From assembly GCF_003640395.1 (NCBI RefSeq), contig NZ_RBZQ01000002.1, positions 62,001 through 126,000 of the forward strand: a DNA stretch of 64,000 nt, given 5' to 3'. Under the pieces are notes generated by a model. The model saw only the letters and a list, made by a program, of their open reading frames with translations. It did not search any database and had not been told where the DNA came from. Shown piece by piece: positions 36,970-47,759 of the stretch. The position numbers and the translations under genes were made by a program. This DNA is from Stutzerimonas urumqiensis (GTDB lineage Bacteria > Pseudomonadota > Gammaproteobacteria > Pseudomonadales > Pseudomonadaceae). Positions within the stretch are counted from its first letter, which is position 1, and the number at the start of each line of letters is the position of its first letter.

Positions 36970-38082
36970 ATGCGGGTTCTGCATTTTTTCAAGACTTACC
37001 TGCCCGATACCACAGGCGGCATCGAACAGGTCATCTATCAGCTTTGTGAAGGGACGCGGGAGCAGGGCGTCGAGAGCAAGGTCCTGACCCTGAGCCCCAA
37101 CCCTCGCCCCGCCACGGTACAGGTGGCGCGACACCAGGTCGTTCGGGCGCGTCAGGATCTGTACGTTGCCTCGACGGGTTTTTCGGCCCAGGCGTTCGGG
37201 CTGTTCCGACAGCTTGCGAGCGAGGCCGACCTCATCCATTTCCACTTTCCCTGGCCCGCCATGGATCTGGTCCACCTGTGCACACGGCATGGAAAGCCAA
37301 CGGTGCTGAGCTATCACTCGGACATCGTCAAGCAACGCGGCCTGCTGGCGCTCTACCGCCCGCTGATGTCGCGCTTCCTCGACAGCATGGATCGCATCAT
37401 CGTGGCATCCCCCAATTATCAGCAGACCAGCAGCACGCTCCGTCGCTACGAGGCGAAAACGCGGGTCGTGCCGTTCGGCCTCGACCCGTCCAGCTATCCC
37501 CCTCTGACCTCGGAACTGGCAGATCGATGGCGGCACAGGCTGCCGGAGCGATTCTTCGTTTTCGTGGGTGTGCTGCGCTATTACAAGGGGCTGGATACGT
37601 TGCTGGAGGCGCTCGCGGGGACCCCCTACCAGGTCGTGATCGTGGGCTCGGGGCCAGAGGAAGACCGCCTCAAGGCCAAGGCCGTGCGCCTGGGCCTCCA
37701 AGGCGCGCACTTTCTTGGTTGGCTCGACGATGCAGACAAGGCGTGCCTGATCGATATGAGCCTGGGAATGGTCTTTCCGTCCCACCTGCGCTCCGAAGCC
37801 TTCGGTATTTCCCTGCTCGAAGCTTCGATGTATGGCAAGCCAATGATCACCTGCGAAATCGGGACGGGAACGACCTACGTCAATGAGGGGAATCGAACGG
37901 GTCTGGTCATTCCTCCGGACGACCCGAAGGCCTTGCGTGCTGCGATGCACCAATTATGGGAGCAGCCAGCCCTCGCGCATCGCATGGGTGTTGCCGCACG
38001 GCAGCGCTTCGAGACACTTTTCACCGCCGAGCGCATGTGCCGCGAAACCGTGTCGATCTATCGGGAGCTGATCGCCGGCTGA
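36970..38082 (+). CDS. GT4-family glycosyltransferase, probably mannosyl/rhamnosyl
   Basis: A 370-residue GT-B enzyme starting MRVLHFFKTYLPDTTGGIEQ, where GGIEQ is the acceptor-side glycine loop of WbpZ/WbdB-type enzymes. It has HFHFPWPAMDL mid N-domain and FVGVLRYYKGLDTLLEAL at the domain junction. The donor site is SEAFGISLLEA (E-x7-E). ATG 36970 is the first start consistent with the family. It is divergent from the secretion operon. It probably adds an early GDP-mannose-derived residue to the lipid-linked chain; linkage unknown. Confidence 0.85.
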   Translation: MRVLHFFKTYLPDTTGGIEQVIYQLCEGTREQGVESKVLTLSPNPRPATVQVARHQVVRARQDLYVASTGFSAQAFGLFRQLASEADLIHFHFPWPAMDLVHLCTRHGKPTVLSYHSDIVKQRGLLALYRPLMSRFLDSMDRIIVASPNYQQTSSTLRRYEAKTRVVPFGLDPSSYPPLTSELADRWRHRLPERFFVFVGVLRYYKGLDTLLEALAGTPYQVVIVGSGPEEDRLKAKAVRLGLQGAHFLGWLDDADKACLIDMSLGMVFPSHLRSEAFGISLLEASMYGKPMITCEIGTGTTYVNEGNRTGLVIPPDDPKALRAAMHQLWEQPALAHRMGVAARQRFETLFTAERMCRETVSIYRELIAG

Positions 38083-38659
38083 GCATTGGATCGGCGATCG
38101 CGCCGCACCGGCACTGGTCGCCTGGCAGTGCTCGCCCCTCCTCGAAAATCGGAACGAGGGCCCGCTGGAATTCGCACTGACTCTTGCCAAGAGCGAAACG
38201 GGCATGTCCGGTCCGGCAGCGTTGCCTATCTGCCGCGCACTGCACCAGCCCGTGCTGGTCGGCCTGTGTCAGGTAGCCACCAAGATCGCGGATGCGGATT
38301 GACGTTGAAGCACAGTTTGAAACCCGACGAACCAGCCCGCGGGCTGGTTCGCGGGGTCTGCCAATGAAGTCATCAAACTCAGCTCATGGCGCGAGCCGAT
38401 GAGGCAAGCTTCAGGGCCGCTGGTTAAGGATGCCCTATGCCTTCGCCCGAGAACCGATCTTAACGGCCGTATATCCGCAAAAGCAGCGGAGACATCTCGC
38501 AGGGGGATGCTCTGCAAGGCATCGCCCTATGTGACGCAGTTCACAGGTCTGGACGACAACAACCCCTTCGCGGCACAGTGCCAGCAACCCTTTCACCCAG
38601 GAATTTCACGGTTCACCTGATTCGAAGGCACGAACATATCCCCTCACTCTCCGAGCGAT
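38083..38659. other. 577-base stretch without a recognisable gene
   Basis: Short open frames here lack family resemblance and good ribosome sites. The only structured element I see is the perfect palindrome at 38328-38351. The stretch leads into a decayed Nudix gene, so it may be degraded sequence at the right edge of the O-antigen block. Confidence 0.5.
38328..38351. repeat. Perfect 24-bp palindrome
   Basis: Half-site CGAACCAGCCCG is followed directly by its exact reverse complement with no loop. It could be a transcription end for the glycosyltransferase gene 245 bases upstream, or a protein-binding palindrome. There is no T-tract. Confidence 0.5.
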
Positions 38660-39236
38660 GACTTCGACGAGACGCCAGCTCAGGCGGATTATCCTTGCCT
38701 GAGCGAACCCTCACTGCGCATCTGGCTCGATCATCCGAAAAAAATGAGCGACTGGAATGCCCGACACCTTCTCAATGCGGCCCTGCCGGAGCCGGCCCCC
38801 GGCCGGGAGACCAGCCATGTCACCGGCGCCGGAGTTCTGCTGCTCGAGCCGGACCGGCGCATCTGGGTCCTGCTGCTAGCGAACCCGGCCTGCGCCGCTC
38901 GGGTCGGCTTCCTCTAACACCACGAAACATCCCGAGCTTTCGCTCCAGGCGACCGCCATTCGCGAGACTTGGTTGCGGATGGGACTGCGTGCACGACCGG
39001 TGGCCTGGCTTGGCGACCTGGATACAGAGGCTGGTGGCATTCGCTACTGCCTGGCCGAACGCACGGGTGGCTCGCCGCAGGGGCGCCAGCCGGACCAGGC
39101 GGAACCCTATCTGACGTCCCTTGATCGGCTGACACTCCTCAACGGGCGGTTTCCAGGTTTTCTCGCACATGCCGAAACCCTGACTTGGCTCCAGCGCTCA
39201 CTCGAGGATCGCCGTGATGGGGCAAGCGAGATCTAG
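38660..39236 (+). pseudogene. Decayed Nudix hydrolase
   Basis: Two frames together resemble one Nudix protein. The first (38660 to the TAA at 38915) contains WNARHLLNAALPEP and SHVTGAGVLLLEPDRRIWVL, the usual first strand of the fold. The second (from about 38922 to the TAG at 39234) continues LSLQATAIRETWLRMGLRAR and VAWLGDLDTEAGGIRYCLAE, i.e. the Nudix box and the following strands. A frameshift near 38905-38925 separates them. In the box the REx2EExG core reads RETWLRMG, so both key glutamates after RE are lost. It is dead as an enzyme by this reading. Confidence 0.7.
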
Positions 39237-39287
39237 CAGGCGACGATCGATACGCAACCTGCGAGATCCAGCTCTCATCGACCGGGT

Positions 39288-41372
<2,085 letters not shown>

Positions 41373-41556
41373 AGAACGCCCGCAGTCTAGCCACAAGCGA
41401 TCGCGAGCGCCATCACCGAACGACCGATCGGTCACGCGCGGGCTTGCCGACCCTGCATCACGCCTGCTCCGGCTCGCCGCTTGACCCCCCGGAAAGCGGC
41501 GCTTAGCCTTGCCCTTCTCTTCTTTCGGGACTCCGCAAATGCTGCGCCCGCACCCT

Positions 41557-43011
41557 ATGAATCGCCTCTTTCTCGCACTGGCCCTGACGGCCGGTTTCAC
41601 GGGCTTCGCCTGGGGCCAGACGACCGCGACGTCGCCGGTTCGGATCGACCTGGTGAGCGTCTATCAAGCCGCCCTGGCGAACAACGCCGACCTCGCCGCC
41701 GCCCGCGCTCAGTTCCAGGCCACGCAGGAAGCCGTACCCCAGGCCAGGGCCGGGCTGTTGCCGCAGCTCGGCGCCGAGGCGGAAATCGCCTCGACGCGCA
41801 CCGAGGTCGATACCTCCGCCGGCGAAGAGCAATTCACGCGCAGCGGCATGCTCTATCAGGCCAACCTGTCGCAGCCGCTGTTCAATGCCGAGCGCTGGTT
41901 TCAGCTCCAGGCCGCGCAGGCGCTGAGCGACCAGGCCCGGTACGAATTCGCATTGGCGCAGCAATCGCTGATCCAGCAGACGGCGGACGCCTATTTCTCG
42001 GTGCTGAGCTCGCAGGACAACCTGGCTGCCAGCCGCGCGGAAGAATCGGCTTTCAAGCGCCAGCTCGACCAGGCCAACGAGCGTTTCGAAGTCGGCCTGT
42101 CGGACCGGACGGACGTCCTCGAGGCCCAGGCGGGTTTCGACACCGCGCGCGCCAACCGGATGATCGCCGAGCGCCAGGTCGCCGATGCGTTCCAGGCGCT
42201 GTACACCCTGACCAACCAGGAATACGTGGCGCTCGAGGGGCTGGAACACGGCTTGCCGGTGCTGCCGCCCATCCCGAACGACGCGAGCGCCTGGGTCGAG
42301 ACCGCAGCGCAGCAGAATCTCAACCTGCTGGCCGCCAACGAAGCCGTGGAAGCGGCCGAGGAGACGGTCCGCCAGCGTCGCGCCGGTCACGCGCCGACCG
42401 TCGATGCGGTCGCGTCCTACCAGCGCGGCGACAACGACAGCCTCGGTTTCAGCAATGCCGGCACCACCGCGTCGCTCGGCTTCGTGCCGCGCTACGACGG
42501 CGAGGTCGAGCAAGCCAGCATCGGTGTGCAGCTCAGCATTCCGCTGTACCGCGGCGGGCTGACGCGCTCGCAGACGCGCGAAGCCTTCTACCTGCTCGAT
42601 CAGGCGGAGCAGCAGCGCGAGAGCCTGCGCCGCCAGGTCGTGGAGAACACCCGCAACCTGCACCGGGCCGTCAACACCGATGTCGAGCAGGTGCAGGCGC
42701 GGTTGCAATCGATCATTTCCAGCCGCAGCGCGCTGGAAGCCACCGAGATCGGCTATCAGGTCGGCACGCGCAACATCGTCGACGTACTGGATGCACAGCG
42801 CCGGCTGTATGCCGCGGTGCGCGATTACAACGACGCGCGCTACAGCTACATCCTCGACAACCTGCGCCTCAAGCAGGCTGCCGGGACGCTGAACCCGGAA
42901 GACCTGAGCAACCTGTCGGACTTCCTCGACCCGGACTACAACCCGGATACCGACTTCCTGCCGGACAATCTACCGCGCCTGGACGACTCGATCCGCGCGA
43001 CCACGAACTGA
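41557..43011 (+). CDS. tolC: Outer-membrane efflux/secretion channel TolC (OpmH-like)
   Basis: Housekeeping TolC of 484 residues. The signal peptide is MNRLFLALALTAGFTGFAWG, followed by an OEP domain with VYQAALANNADLAAARAQF and LSIPLYRGGLTRSQ. The C-terminal acidic tail (DPDYNPDTDFLPDNLP) is usual for pseudomonad TolC. ATG 41557 is the best start for the signal peptide; an ATG at 41539 would add six residues. It is divergent from thiC, as I recall for opmH in P. aeruginosa, and convergent with waaA. Confidence 0.92.
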   Translation: MNRLFLALALTAGFTGFAWGQTTATSPVRIDLVSVYQAALANNADLAAARAQFQATQEAVPQARAGLLPQLGAEAEIASTRTEVDTSAGEEQFTRSGMLYQANLSQPLFNAERWFQLQAAQALSDQARYEFALAQQSLIQQTADAYFSVLSSQDNLAASRAEESAFKRQLDQANERFEVGLSDRTDVLEAQAGFDTARANRMIAERQVADAFQALYTLTNQEYVALEGLEHGLPVLPPIPNDASAWVETAAQQNLNLLAANEAVEAAEETVRQRRAGHAPTVDAVASYQRGDNDSLGFSNAGTTASLGFVPRYDGEVEQASIGVQLSIPLYRGGLTRSQTREAFYLLDQAEQQRESLRRQVVENTRNLHRAVNTDVEQVQARLQSIISSRSALEATEIGYQVGTRNIVDVLDAQRRLYAAVRDYNDARYSYILDNLRLKQAAGTLNPEDLSNLSDFLDPDYNPDTDFLPDNLPRLDDSIRATTN

Positions 43012-43018
43012 CCAACCC

Positions 43019-43039
43019 GGCGCGCGGAACACGCGCGCC
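43019..43039. terminator. Hairpin between convergent tolC and waaA
   Basis: GGCGCGCG (43019-43026) pairs with CGCGCGCC (43032-43039) across GAACA. It fills the 30-base gap between the two stops and probably ends both transcripts, although no T-run is present. Confidence 0.5.
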
Positions 43040-43041
43040 GA

Positions 43042-44313
43042 TCAGTTCGCCAGCAAGTCATCGACGCCCTCGAGCAGTCGGCCGAGAGCGCCCCGGTTCT
43101 TCTCCAGCACGCCCAGCGCCGCTTCGCCCATCGCTTGCGCACGCAGCGGCTCGGACCACAGCGCCGAAAGGCGTGAGGCCAACTCGGCATCGCTCTCCAC
43201 GATCATGAGCGCACCGGCGTCGCGCATCCGCTCGGCGATTTCCTGGAAATTGAACAGGTGTGGACCACTCAAGACTGGCAGCCCCAACGCGGCCGGCTCC
43301 AGCAGGTTGTGCCCACCGTTGGGCACCAGGCTGCCGCCGACGAACGCCAGGTCGACCAGGGCGTAGAGAAACAGCAATTCCCCCATCGTGTCCCCGAGCA
43401 ACACCGAGGCGTTCGCGCCGACCGCCTCGCCTGTCGAGCGGCGAACCGTTTCGAAACCCTGTCGCTGGCACAGTTCGAAGACCGCAGCGAACCGCTCGGG
43501 ATGGCGCGGCACCAGTATCAGCAGGGCAAGCGGATGGATTTCCAGGAGGCGACGGTGGGCCGCCAGGATGATTTCGTCCTCGCCGGCGTGGGTGCTGGCG
43601 GCGATCCAGATGGGTCGCGTCTCGGCCTGCCACTGCTGGCGCAAAAGCTGGGCGCGCGAGACCAGGGACGGATCGATGGCAAGGTCGAACTTGATCGAGC
43701 CGGTCACCCGCACCCGCTCCGGCCTGGCGCCGAGATCGATGAAGCGCTCCGCCTCGACCGCCGTCTGCACCGCGATCAGCGTCAGCTCACGCAGCATCGG
43801 CGCCGTCAGCCCTCGCATGCGCGCGTAGCCGCGAGCCGACCGCTCGGACAGCCGCGCATTGGCCAGCACCACCGGAATGCCGCGGCGCGCGCATTCATGG
43901 ATGTGGTTCGGCCATAGCTCGGTTTCCATGACGATCGCCAGGCGCGGTGCCAGCCGACCCAGGAACCGGCTCGCCAGCCACGGCAAGTCGTACGGCAGGT
44001 AGCAGTGCTGCACGCTGTCGCCCAGTGCGGCGCGAATCCGCTCGGAACCGGTCGGCGTCATGCAGGTCACGGTGAGAGGAAGCGACGGGTGCGATTGCTG
44101 GAGTGCGCGAATGACCGGAATCGCGGCAATGGCCTCGCCGACCGAGACCGCATGGACCCAGATTCCGCCGGCATGCAGCCCGGGCGGCAGACGCCCCAGC
44201 CGCTCACCGATGCGCCGTCGATAATCCGGTGCCCGGCGGCCGCGCCAATACAGACGCGCCAGCACCAGTGGCATCGCCAGCGTGAAGAGCAAGGTATAAA
44301 GGTGTCGATTCAT
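43042..44313 (-). CDS. waaA: Kdo transferase (lipid IVA 3-deoxy-D-manno-octulosonic acid transferase)
   Basis: GT30 enzyme that adds Kdo residues to lipid IVA at the inner membrane. The 423 residues have an N-terminal membrane anchor (LYTLLFTLAMPLVLARLYWRG) and the catalytic-Glu region WVHAVSVGEAIAA. The C-domain has FVGGSLVPNGGHNLLEPAA. The ATG at 44313 is chosen since the anchor begins there. It is convergent with tolC and divergent from emrE. Confidence 0.95.
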   Translation of the reverse strand: MNRHLYTLLFTLAMPLVLARLYWRGRRAPDYRRRIGERLGRLPPGLHAGGIWVHAVSVGEAIAAIPVIRALQQSHPSLPLTVTCMTPTGSERIRAALGDSVQHCYLPYDLPWLASRFLGRLAPRLAIVMETELWPNHIHECARRGIPVVLANARLSERSARGYARMRGLTAPMLRELTLIAVQTAVEAERFIDLGARPERVRVTGSIKFDLAIDPSLVSRAQLLRQQWQAETRPIWIAASTHAGEDEIILAAHRRLLEIHPLALLILVPRHPERFAAVFELCQRQGFETVRRSTGEAVGANASVLLGDTMGELLFLYALVDLAFVGGSLVPNGGHNLLEPAALGLPVLSGPHLFNFQEIAERMRDAGALMIVESDAELASRLSALWSEPLRAQAMGEAALGVLEKNRGALGRLLEGVDDLLAN

Positions 44314-44400
44314 GGCGGCGGAGCTTAGCAAGCGGCTCGCATCGGCCACCAGCGTCGCCATGTGCGTCCAACCCGTTTCAGCCACCTACCAGGAGCCTGC

Positions 44401-44733
44401 ATGTCCGGCTACGTCTACCTCGCCATCGCGATCCTTGCCGAAGTCGTCGCCACCACCTCGATGAAGGCGGTCGACGGCCTGAACCGGCCCTTCGTCCTGG
44501 CGCTGGTCATCGGCGGCTATGCGATCGCGTTCTGGATGCTCATCCTGGTCGTGCGCACCATCCCGGTGGGCATCGCCTATGCCATATGGGCCGGCCTGGG
44601 GATCGTGCTGGTCAGCATCGCCGCCTATTTCATCTACCAGCAGAAGCTCGACCTGCCGGCGATGGCCGGCATGGGCCTGATCATCGCCGGCGTGGTGGTG
44701 ATCCGCCTGTTCTCCGAGGCGGGCGCCGCGTGA
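44401..44733 (+). CDS. emrE: Small multidrug resistance efflux protein (EmrE family)
   Basis: Four-helix proton/drug antiporter of 110 residues. The conserved membrane-embedded glutamate is in the first helix (YLAIAILAEVVATTSMK). Other family marks are PVGIAYAIWAGLGIV and the final helix GLIIAGVVVIRLFSE. The start has AGGAG six bases upstream. Position next to waaA matches my memory of emrE in P. aeruginosa. Likely substrates are quaternary ammonium compounds. Confidence 0.93.
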   Translation: MSGYVYLAIAILAEVVATTSMKAVDGLNRPFVLALVIGGYAIAFWMLILVVRTIPVGIAYAIWAGLGIVLVSIAAYFIYQQKLDLPAMAGMGLIIAGVVVIRLFSEAGAA

Positions 44734-44797
44734 ACGAGGGTTCCGGCGCTGCGCTGCTATACTGCGCGCCCTCTATGGCGAGCCCGGAAGCCCATCC

Positions 44798-45970
44798 ATG
44801 ACCCGACCCCTGAGTACCGACATCCTGATCGTCGGTGGCGGCATCGCCGGCCTGTGGCTCAACGCCCGGCTGCGGCAGCAGGGCTACTCGACCGTACTGG
44901 TCGAGCGCGGCAGCCTCGGCGGCGGGCAGAGCGTCAAGTCCCAGGGCATCATCCACGGCGGCACCAAATATGCGCTGCATGGCGCGCTGACCGGCGCATC
45001 GGAAGCGATCGCCGACATGCCCGAGCGCTGGCGCGCGGCCTTGCGCGGCGAGGGCGAACTCGACCTGCGTGGCGTCCGCACCCTGTCCGACGCCCACTAC
45101 CTGTGGTCGCCCGGCACGCTGGCCGGCAACCTGGCGGGATTTTTCGCCAGCAAGGCGGTGCGGTCGCGCGTCGCGCAGGTCAAGGGCGACGCGTTGCCGC
45201 CGGCGCTCCGGCATCCACGGTTCAAGGGCAAGGTCTATCGCCTGAGCGAGCTGGTGCTGGACGTCCCGAGCCTGATCAAGCGGCTCGCCGACCTGGCCGG
45301 CCCGTCCCTGCTGGCCGCGCAGGACATCCAGCCGCTGCGGCACGACGGCGCACTCCAGGGGCTCTGCCTGGACGGGCTGGAAATCCGCGCGCAGCGCGTC
45401 GTCCTGACCGCTGGCGCCGGCAATGCCGACCTGCTAGCCGCGCTCGGACTGCAGCAGCCGGCCATGCAGCGTCGTCCGCTGCACATGGTGATGGTCAAGG
45501 GGCCGACGCTCCAGCCGCTGTTCGCGCACTGCCTCGGCGCAGGCACCAAGCCGCGCGTGACCGTCACCAGCCACCCGGCCACAGATGGCCAGTGGGTGTG
45601 GTACCTGGGCGGCGAACTGGCCGAGACCGACGGCGTGGCGCGCACGCCTGACGAGCAGATCACCACGGCTCAGCGCGAGCTGCGCGAGCTGATGCCCTGG
45701 CTGGATCTGACTGACGCTACCTGGGCGACCCTGCGGGTCGATCGCGCCGAGCCCGCGCAGTCGAATCAGGCGCGCCCGGACAACGCCTTTCTGCACGAAT
45801 CACCGCACCTGCTGGTGGGCTGGCCGACCAAGCTTGCGCTGGCGCCGGATTTCGCTCGCCGCGTCGAACAGACGTTGCTGCGCGATGGCCTGCGTCCGGG
45901 CGATCACCCACCGCTCCCGGCGCTTGCGCGCCCGCCGCTGGCCCCACCGTTCTGGGAAGGACTGCTGTAG
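44798..45970 (+). CDS. FAD-dependent oxidoreductase (DAO family)
   Basis: A 390-residue flavoprotein with the dinucleotide-binding motif ILIVGGGIAGLWLNARLRQQ at the N-terminus and the DAO-like GGGQSVKSQGIIHGGTKYAL loop. No signal peptide or membrane helix. Its stop codon TAG abuts the ATG of the next gene. From memory, homologues of both genes follow emrE in P. aeruginosa. The substrate is not known. Confidence 0.85.
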   Translation: MTRPLSTDILIVGGGIAGLWLNARLRQQGYSTVLVERGSLGGGQSVKSQGIIHGGTKYALHGALTGASEAIADMPERWRAALRGEGELDLRGVRTLSDAHYLWSPGTLAGNLAGFFASKAVRSRVAQVKGDALPPALRHPRFKGKVYRLSELVLDVPSLIKRLADLAGPSLLAAQDIQPLRHDGALQGLCLDGLEIRAQRVVLTAGAGNADLLAALGLQQPAMQRRPLHMVMVKGPTLQPLFAHCLGAGTKPRVTVTSHPATDGQWVWYLGGELAETDGVARTPDEQITTAQRELRELMPWLDLTDATWATLRVDRAEPAQSNQARPDNAFLHESPHLLVGWPTKLALAPDFARRVEQTLLRDGLRPGDHPPLPALARPPLAPPFWEGLL

Positions 45971-46780
45971 ATGACCGCCACGCTGCACGACCTCCTGCGC
46001 CCGCTGGGCAGCACGGGACTCAGGGTTTCGCCGCTCGGGCTGGGGACGGTCAAGCTCGGCCGCGACCAGGGCGTCAAGTACCCCACCGGCTTCACCATTC
46101 CGGACGACCGGCAGGCCCGCCACTTGCTTTCGATGGCCCGCGACCTGGGCATCAACCTGATCGACACCGCGCCGGCCTACGGCAACAGCGAGGAACGCCT
46201 CGGCCACCTGCTCCGGGGCGAGCGCGAGGCCTGGGTCATCGTCAGCAAGGTTGGCGAGGAGTTCGAGGACGGCCAGTCTCGCTTCGATTTTTCCGCAGCG
46301 CACACCCGTCACTCGGTCGAGCGCAGCCTGAAGCGCCTCGGCACCGATTACCTCGACCTGGTGCTGGTCCACTCCAACGGCGACGACCTCGCTATCCTGA
46401 ATGACACGCCCGTCTACGAAACCCTGGCCACGCTCAAGCAAGAAGGCAAGATCGGCGGCTACGGGTTCTCCGGCAAGACCGTGGACGGCGGAATGCAGGC
46501 GCTGCACGACGGTGACTGCGCGATGGTCACCTACAATCTCGAAAGGCGCGAGGAAGCGGCGGTTATCGATTACGCCGCCGCGCATGGCAAAGGCATTCTG
46601 GTAAAGAAGGCGCTCGCCAGTGGCCATCTCTGCCTCGATCGCGAGGATGCGGTCCGGCTGAGCTTCGAGCTGCTGTTCGACCGGCCGGGCGTCGCCAGCG
46701 CCATCATCGGAACTATCAATCCGCAGCACCTGTCGGACAATGTCGCCAGCATTGCGGCCGTATTGAACAAGAAGACCTGA
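45971..46780 (+). CDS. Aldo/keto reductase
   Basis: NADPH-dependent oxidoreductase fold of 269 residues. The catalytic tetrad is visible as Asp and Tyr in NLIDTAPAYGNSEERLG, Lys in IVSKVGEEF and His in LVLVHSNGDD. It starts directly after the stop of the FAD oxidoreductase (no intervening base), implying co-translation. The substrate is unknown. Confidence 0.88.
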   Translation: MTATLHDLLRPLGSTGLRVSPLGLGTVKLGRDQGVKYPTGFTIPDDRQARHLLSMARDLGINLIDTAPAYGNSEERLGHLLRGEREAWVIVSKVGEEFEDGQSRFDFSAAHTRHSVERSLKRLGTDYLDLVLVHSNGDDLAILNDTPVYETLATLKQEGKIGGYGFSGKTVDGGMQALHDGDCAMVTYNLERREEAAVIDYAAAHGKGILVKKALASGHLCLDREDAVRLSFELLFDRPGVASAIIGTINPQHLSDNVASIAAVLNKKT

Positions 46781-46819
46781 GCCGCCGAAGCGGCCGACCC
46801 CACGCAAGGAGAAGCCGAT

Positions 46820-47731
46820 ATGCCGCGCGTTCTGATCCGCAAGAACCCCTCCGACTTCAAGACCCTGCCCCTGTTCATCGAGGCCAGCGCCGAGGGCCTG
46901 AACTACCAGGGGCTCGGCACGCCGCTGAACTTCACCCAGATGATCCATCGGCGTCGCCCGGTCGAAGTGGGCGACCCGGAACGGTTCTCGCTGGAACTGG
47001 CGAACCTCGGCGTATCCGTTCGCCTGACGCTGCATTGGCAAGGTCGCGAATATTGGGTACTGGTGCGCCAGCAGCGCCTGGATCGCGGCGATGTCGTGCT
47101 CAAGCTCATCTCCGGCTACGTGCCCGCCCATGAACTCAACCTGCCACTGCTCACCGCCGTCCAGGAAATAGCCGAGGAATGCCTGCTCGAAACGCCGGAA
47201 GGCTGGCTCTCGGGACGCTTTGGCGATACCTGGCTGCCGACCCCGTACGAAGGCGCCCTGCGCTATCGGGAGGCCGCGCATTTCACCCTCTCATCGCTGA
47301 CCGGCGCGACACGGTCGGTGCGCTGCAACGGCATGACGCTCATGGAGCGCCCGCGGGCGTACGTGCATCTGCCCACCGCCTCGTTGCAACTGGTCTACGA
47401 TATGCGCCTCGATCTACCGCGCGAGACCAAGGAGCTGAGCCTGTTCCATGTCGACGAGCGCGTGGAGGAGGATCGGCTGGTGGCGCGGCTCGAGCGCAGC
47501 CGACCGGATCTCTACCTCATCCCGCTGCAGGACGGGCGACCGACCGCCGAACTGGCGACCTTGCGCAAAGGACAGCTGACACCGGCCTCGACGCGCGGCC
47601 TGTGGCTGGCGGAGAGCTTCGCCCCGCAGCACGGCTGGGTGGTGCGGGACGAGCGTATCAGTTGGAAGGATTGGACGATCCAGCAGGGCCTCGCCGATAC
47701 CGCGCGAGAGCCCGCCGCCAGCAGCCGCTGA
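46820..47731 (+). CDS. Conserved protein of unknown function
   Basis: A 303-residue soluble protein beginning MPRVLIRKNPSDFKTLPLFIEASAE in two halves around LPLFIEAS. AGGAG precedes the ATG. No catalytic motif is recognised; the sequence shows alternating beta and helix without membrane segments or a signal peptide. It is the third gene of the 44798-47731 run and converges on hldE, with both stop codons in one hairpin. Confidence 0.7.
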   Translation: MPRVLIRKNPSDFKTLPLFIEASAEGLNYQGLGTPLNFTQMIHRRRPVEVGDPERFSLELANLGVSVRLTLHWQGREYWVLVRQQRLDRGDVVLKLISGYVPAHELNLPLLTAVQEIAEECLLETPEGWLSGRFGDTWLPTPYEGALRYREAAHFTLSSLTGATRSVRCNGMTLMERPRAYVHLPTASLQLVYDMRLDLPRETKELSLFHVDERVEEDRLVARLERSRPDLYLIPLQDGRPTAELATLRKGQLTPASTRGLWLAESFAPQHGWVVRDERISWKDWTIQQGLADTAREPAASSR

Positions 47732-47759
47732 ACCTCAGCGGCCGAACCTCAGCGGCTGC
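47721..47759. terminator. Hairpin formed by the ends of two convergent genes
   Basis: GCAGCCGCTGA (47721-47731) pairs with TCAGCGGCTGC (47749-47759), an 11-bp stem across a 17-base loop. Each arm contains the stop codon of one gene (46820 gene and hldE). A bidirectional transcription end is likely, though no T-run is present. Confidence 0.5.

Noticed and set aside
38695-39114. A 139-codon plus-strand frame near the Nudix relic
   Set aside because: Its composition is random-looking; the Nudix similarity lies in the other two frames.
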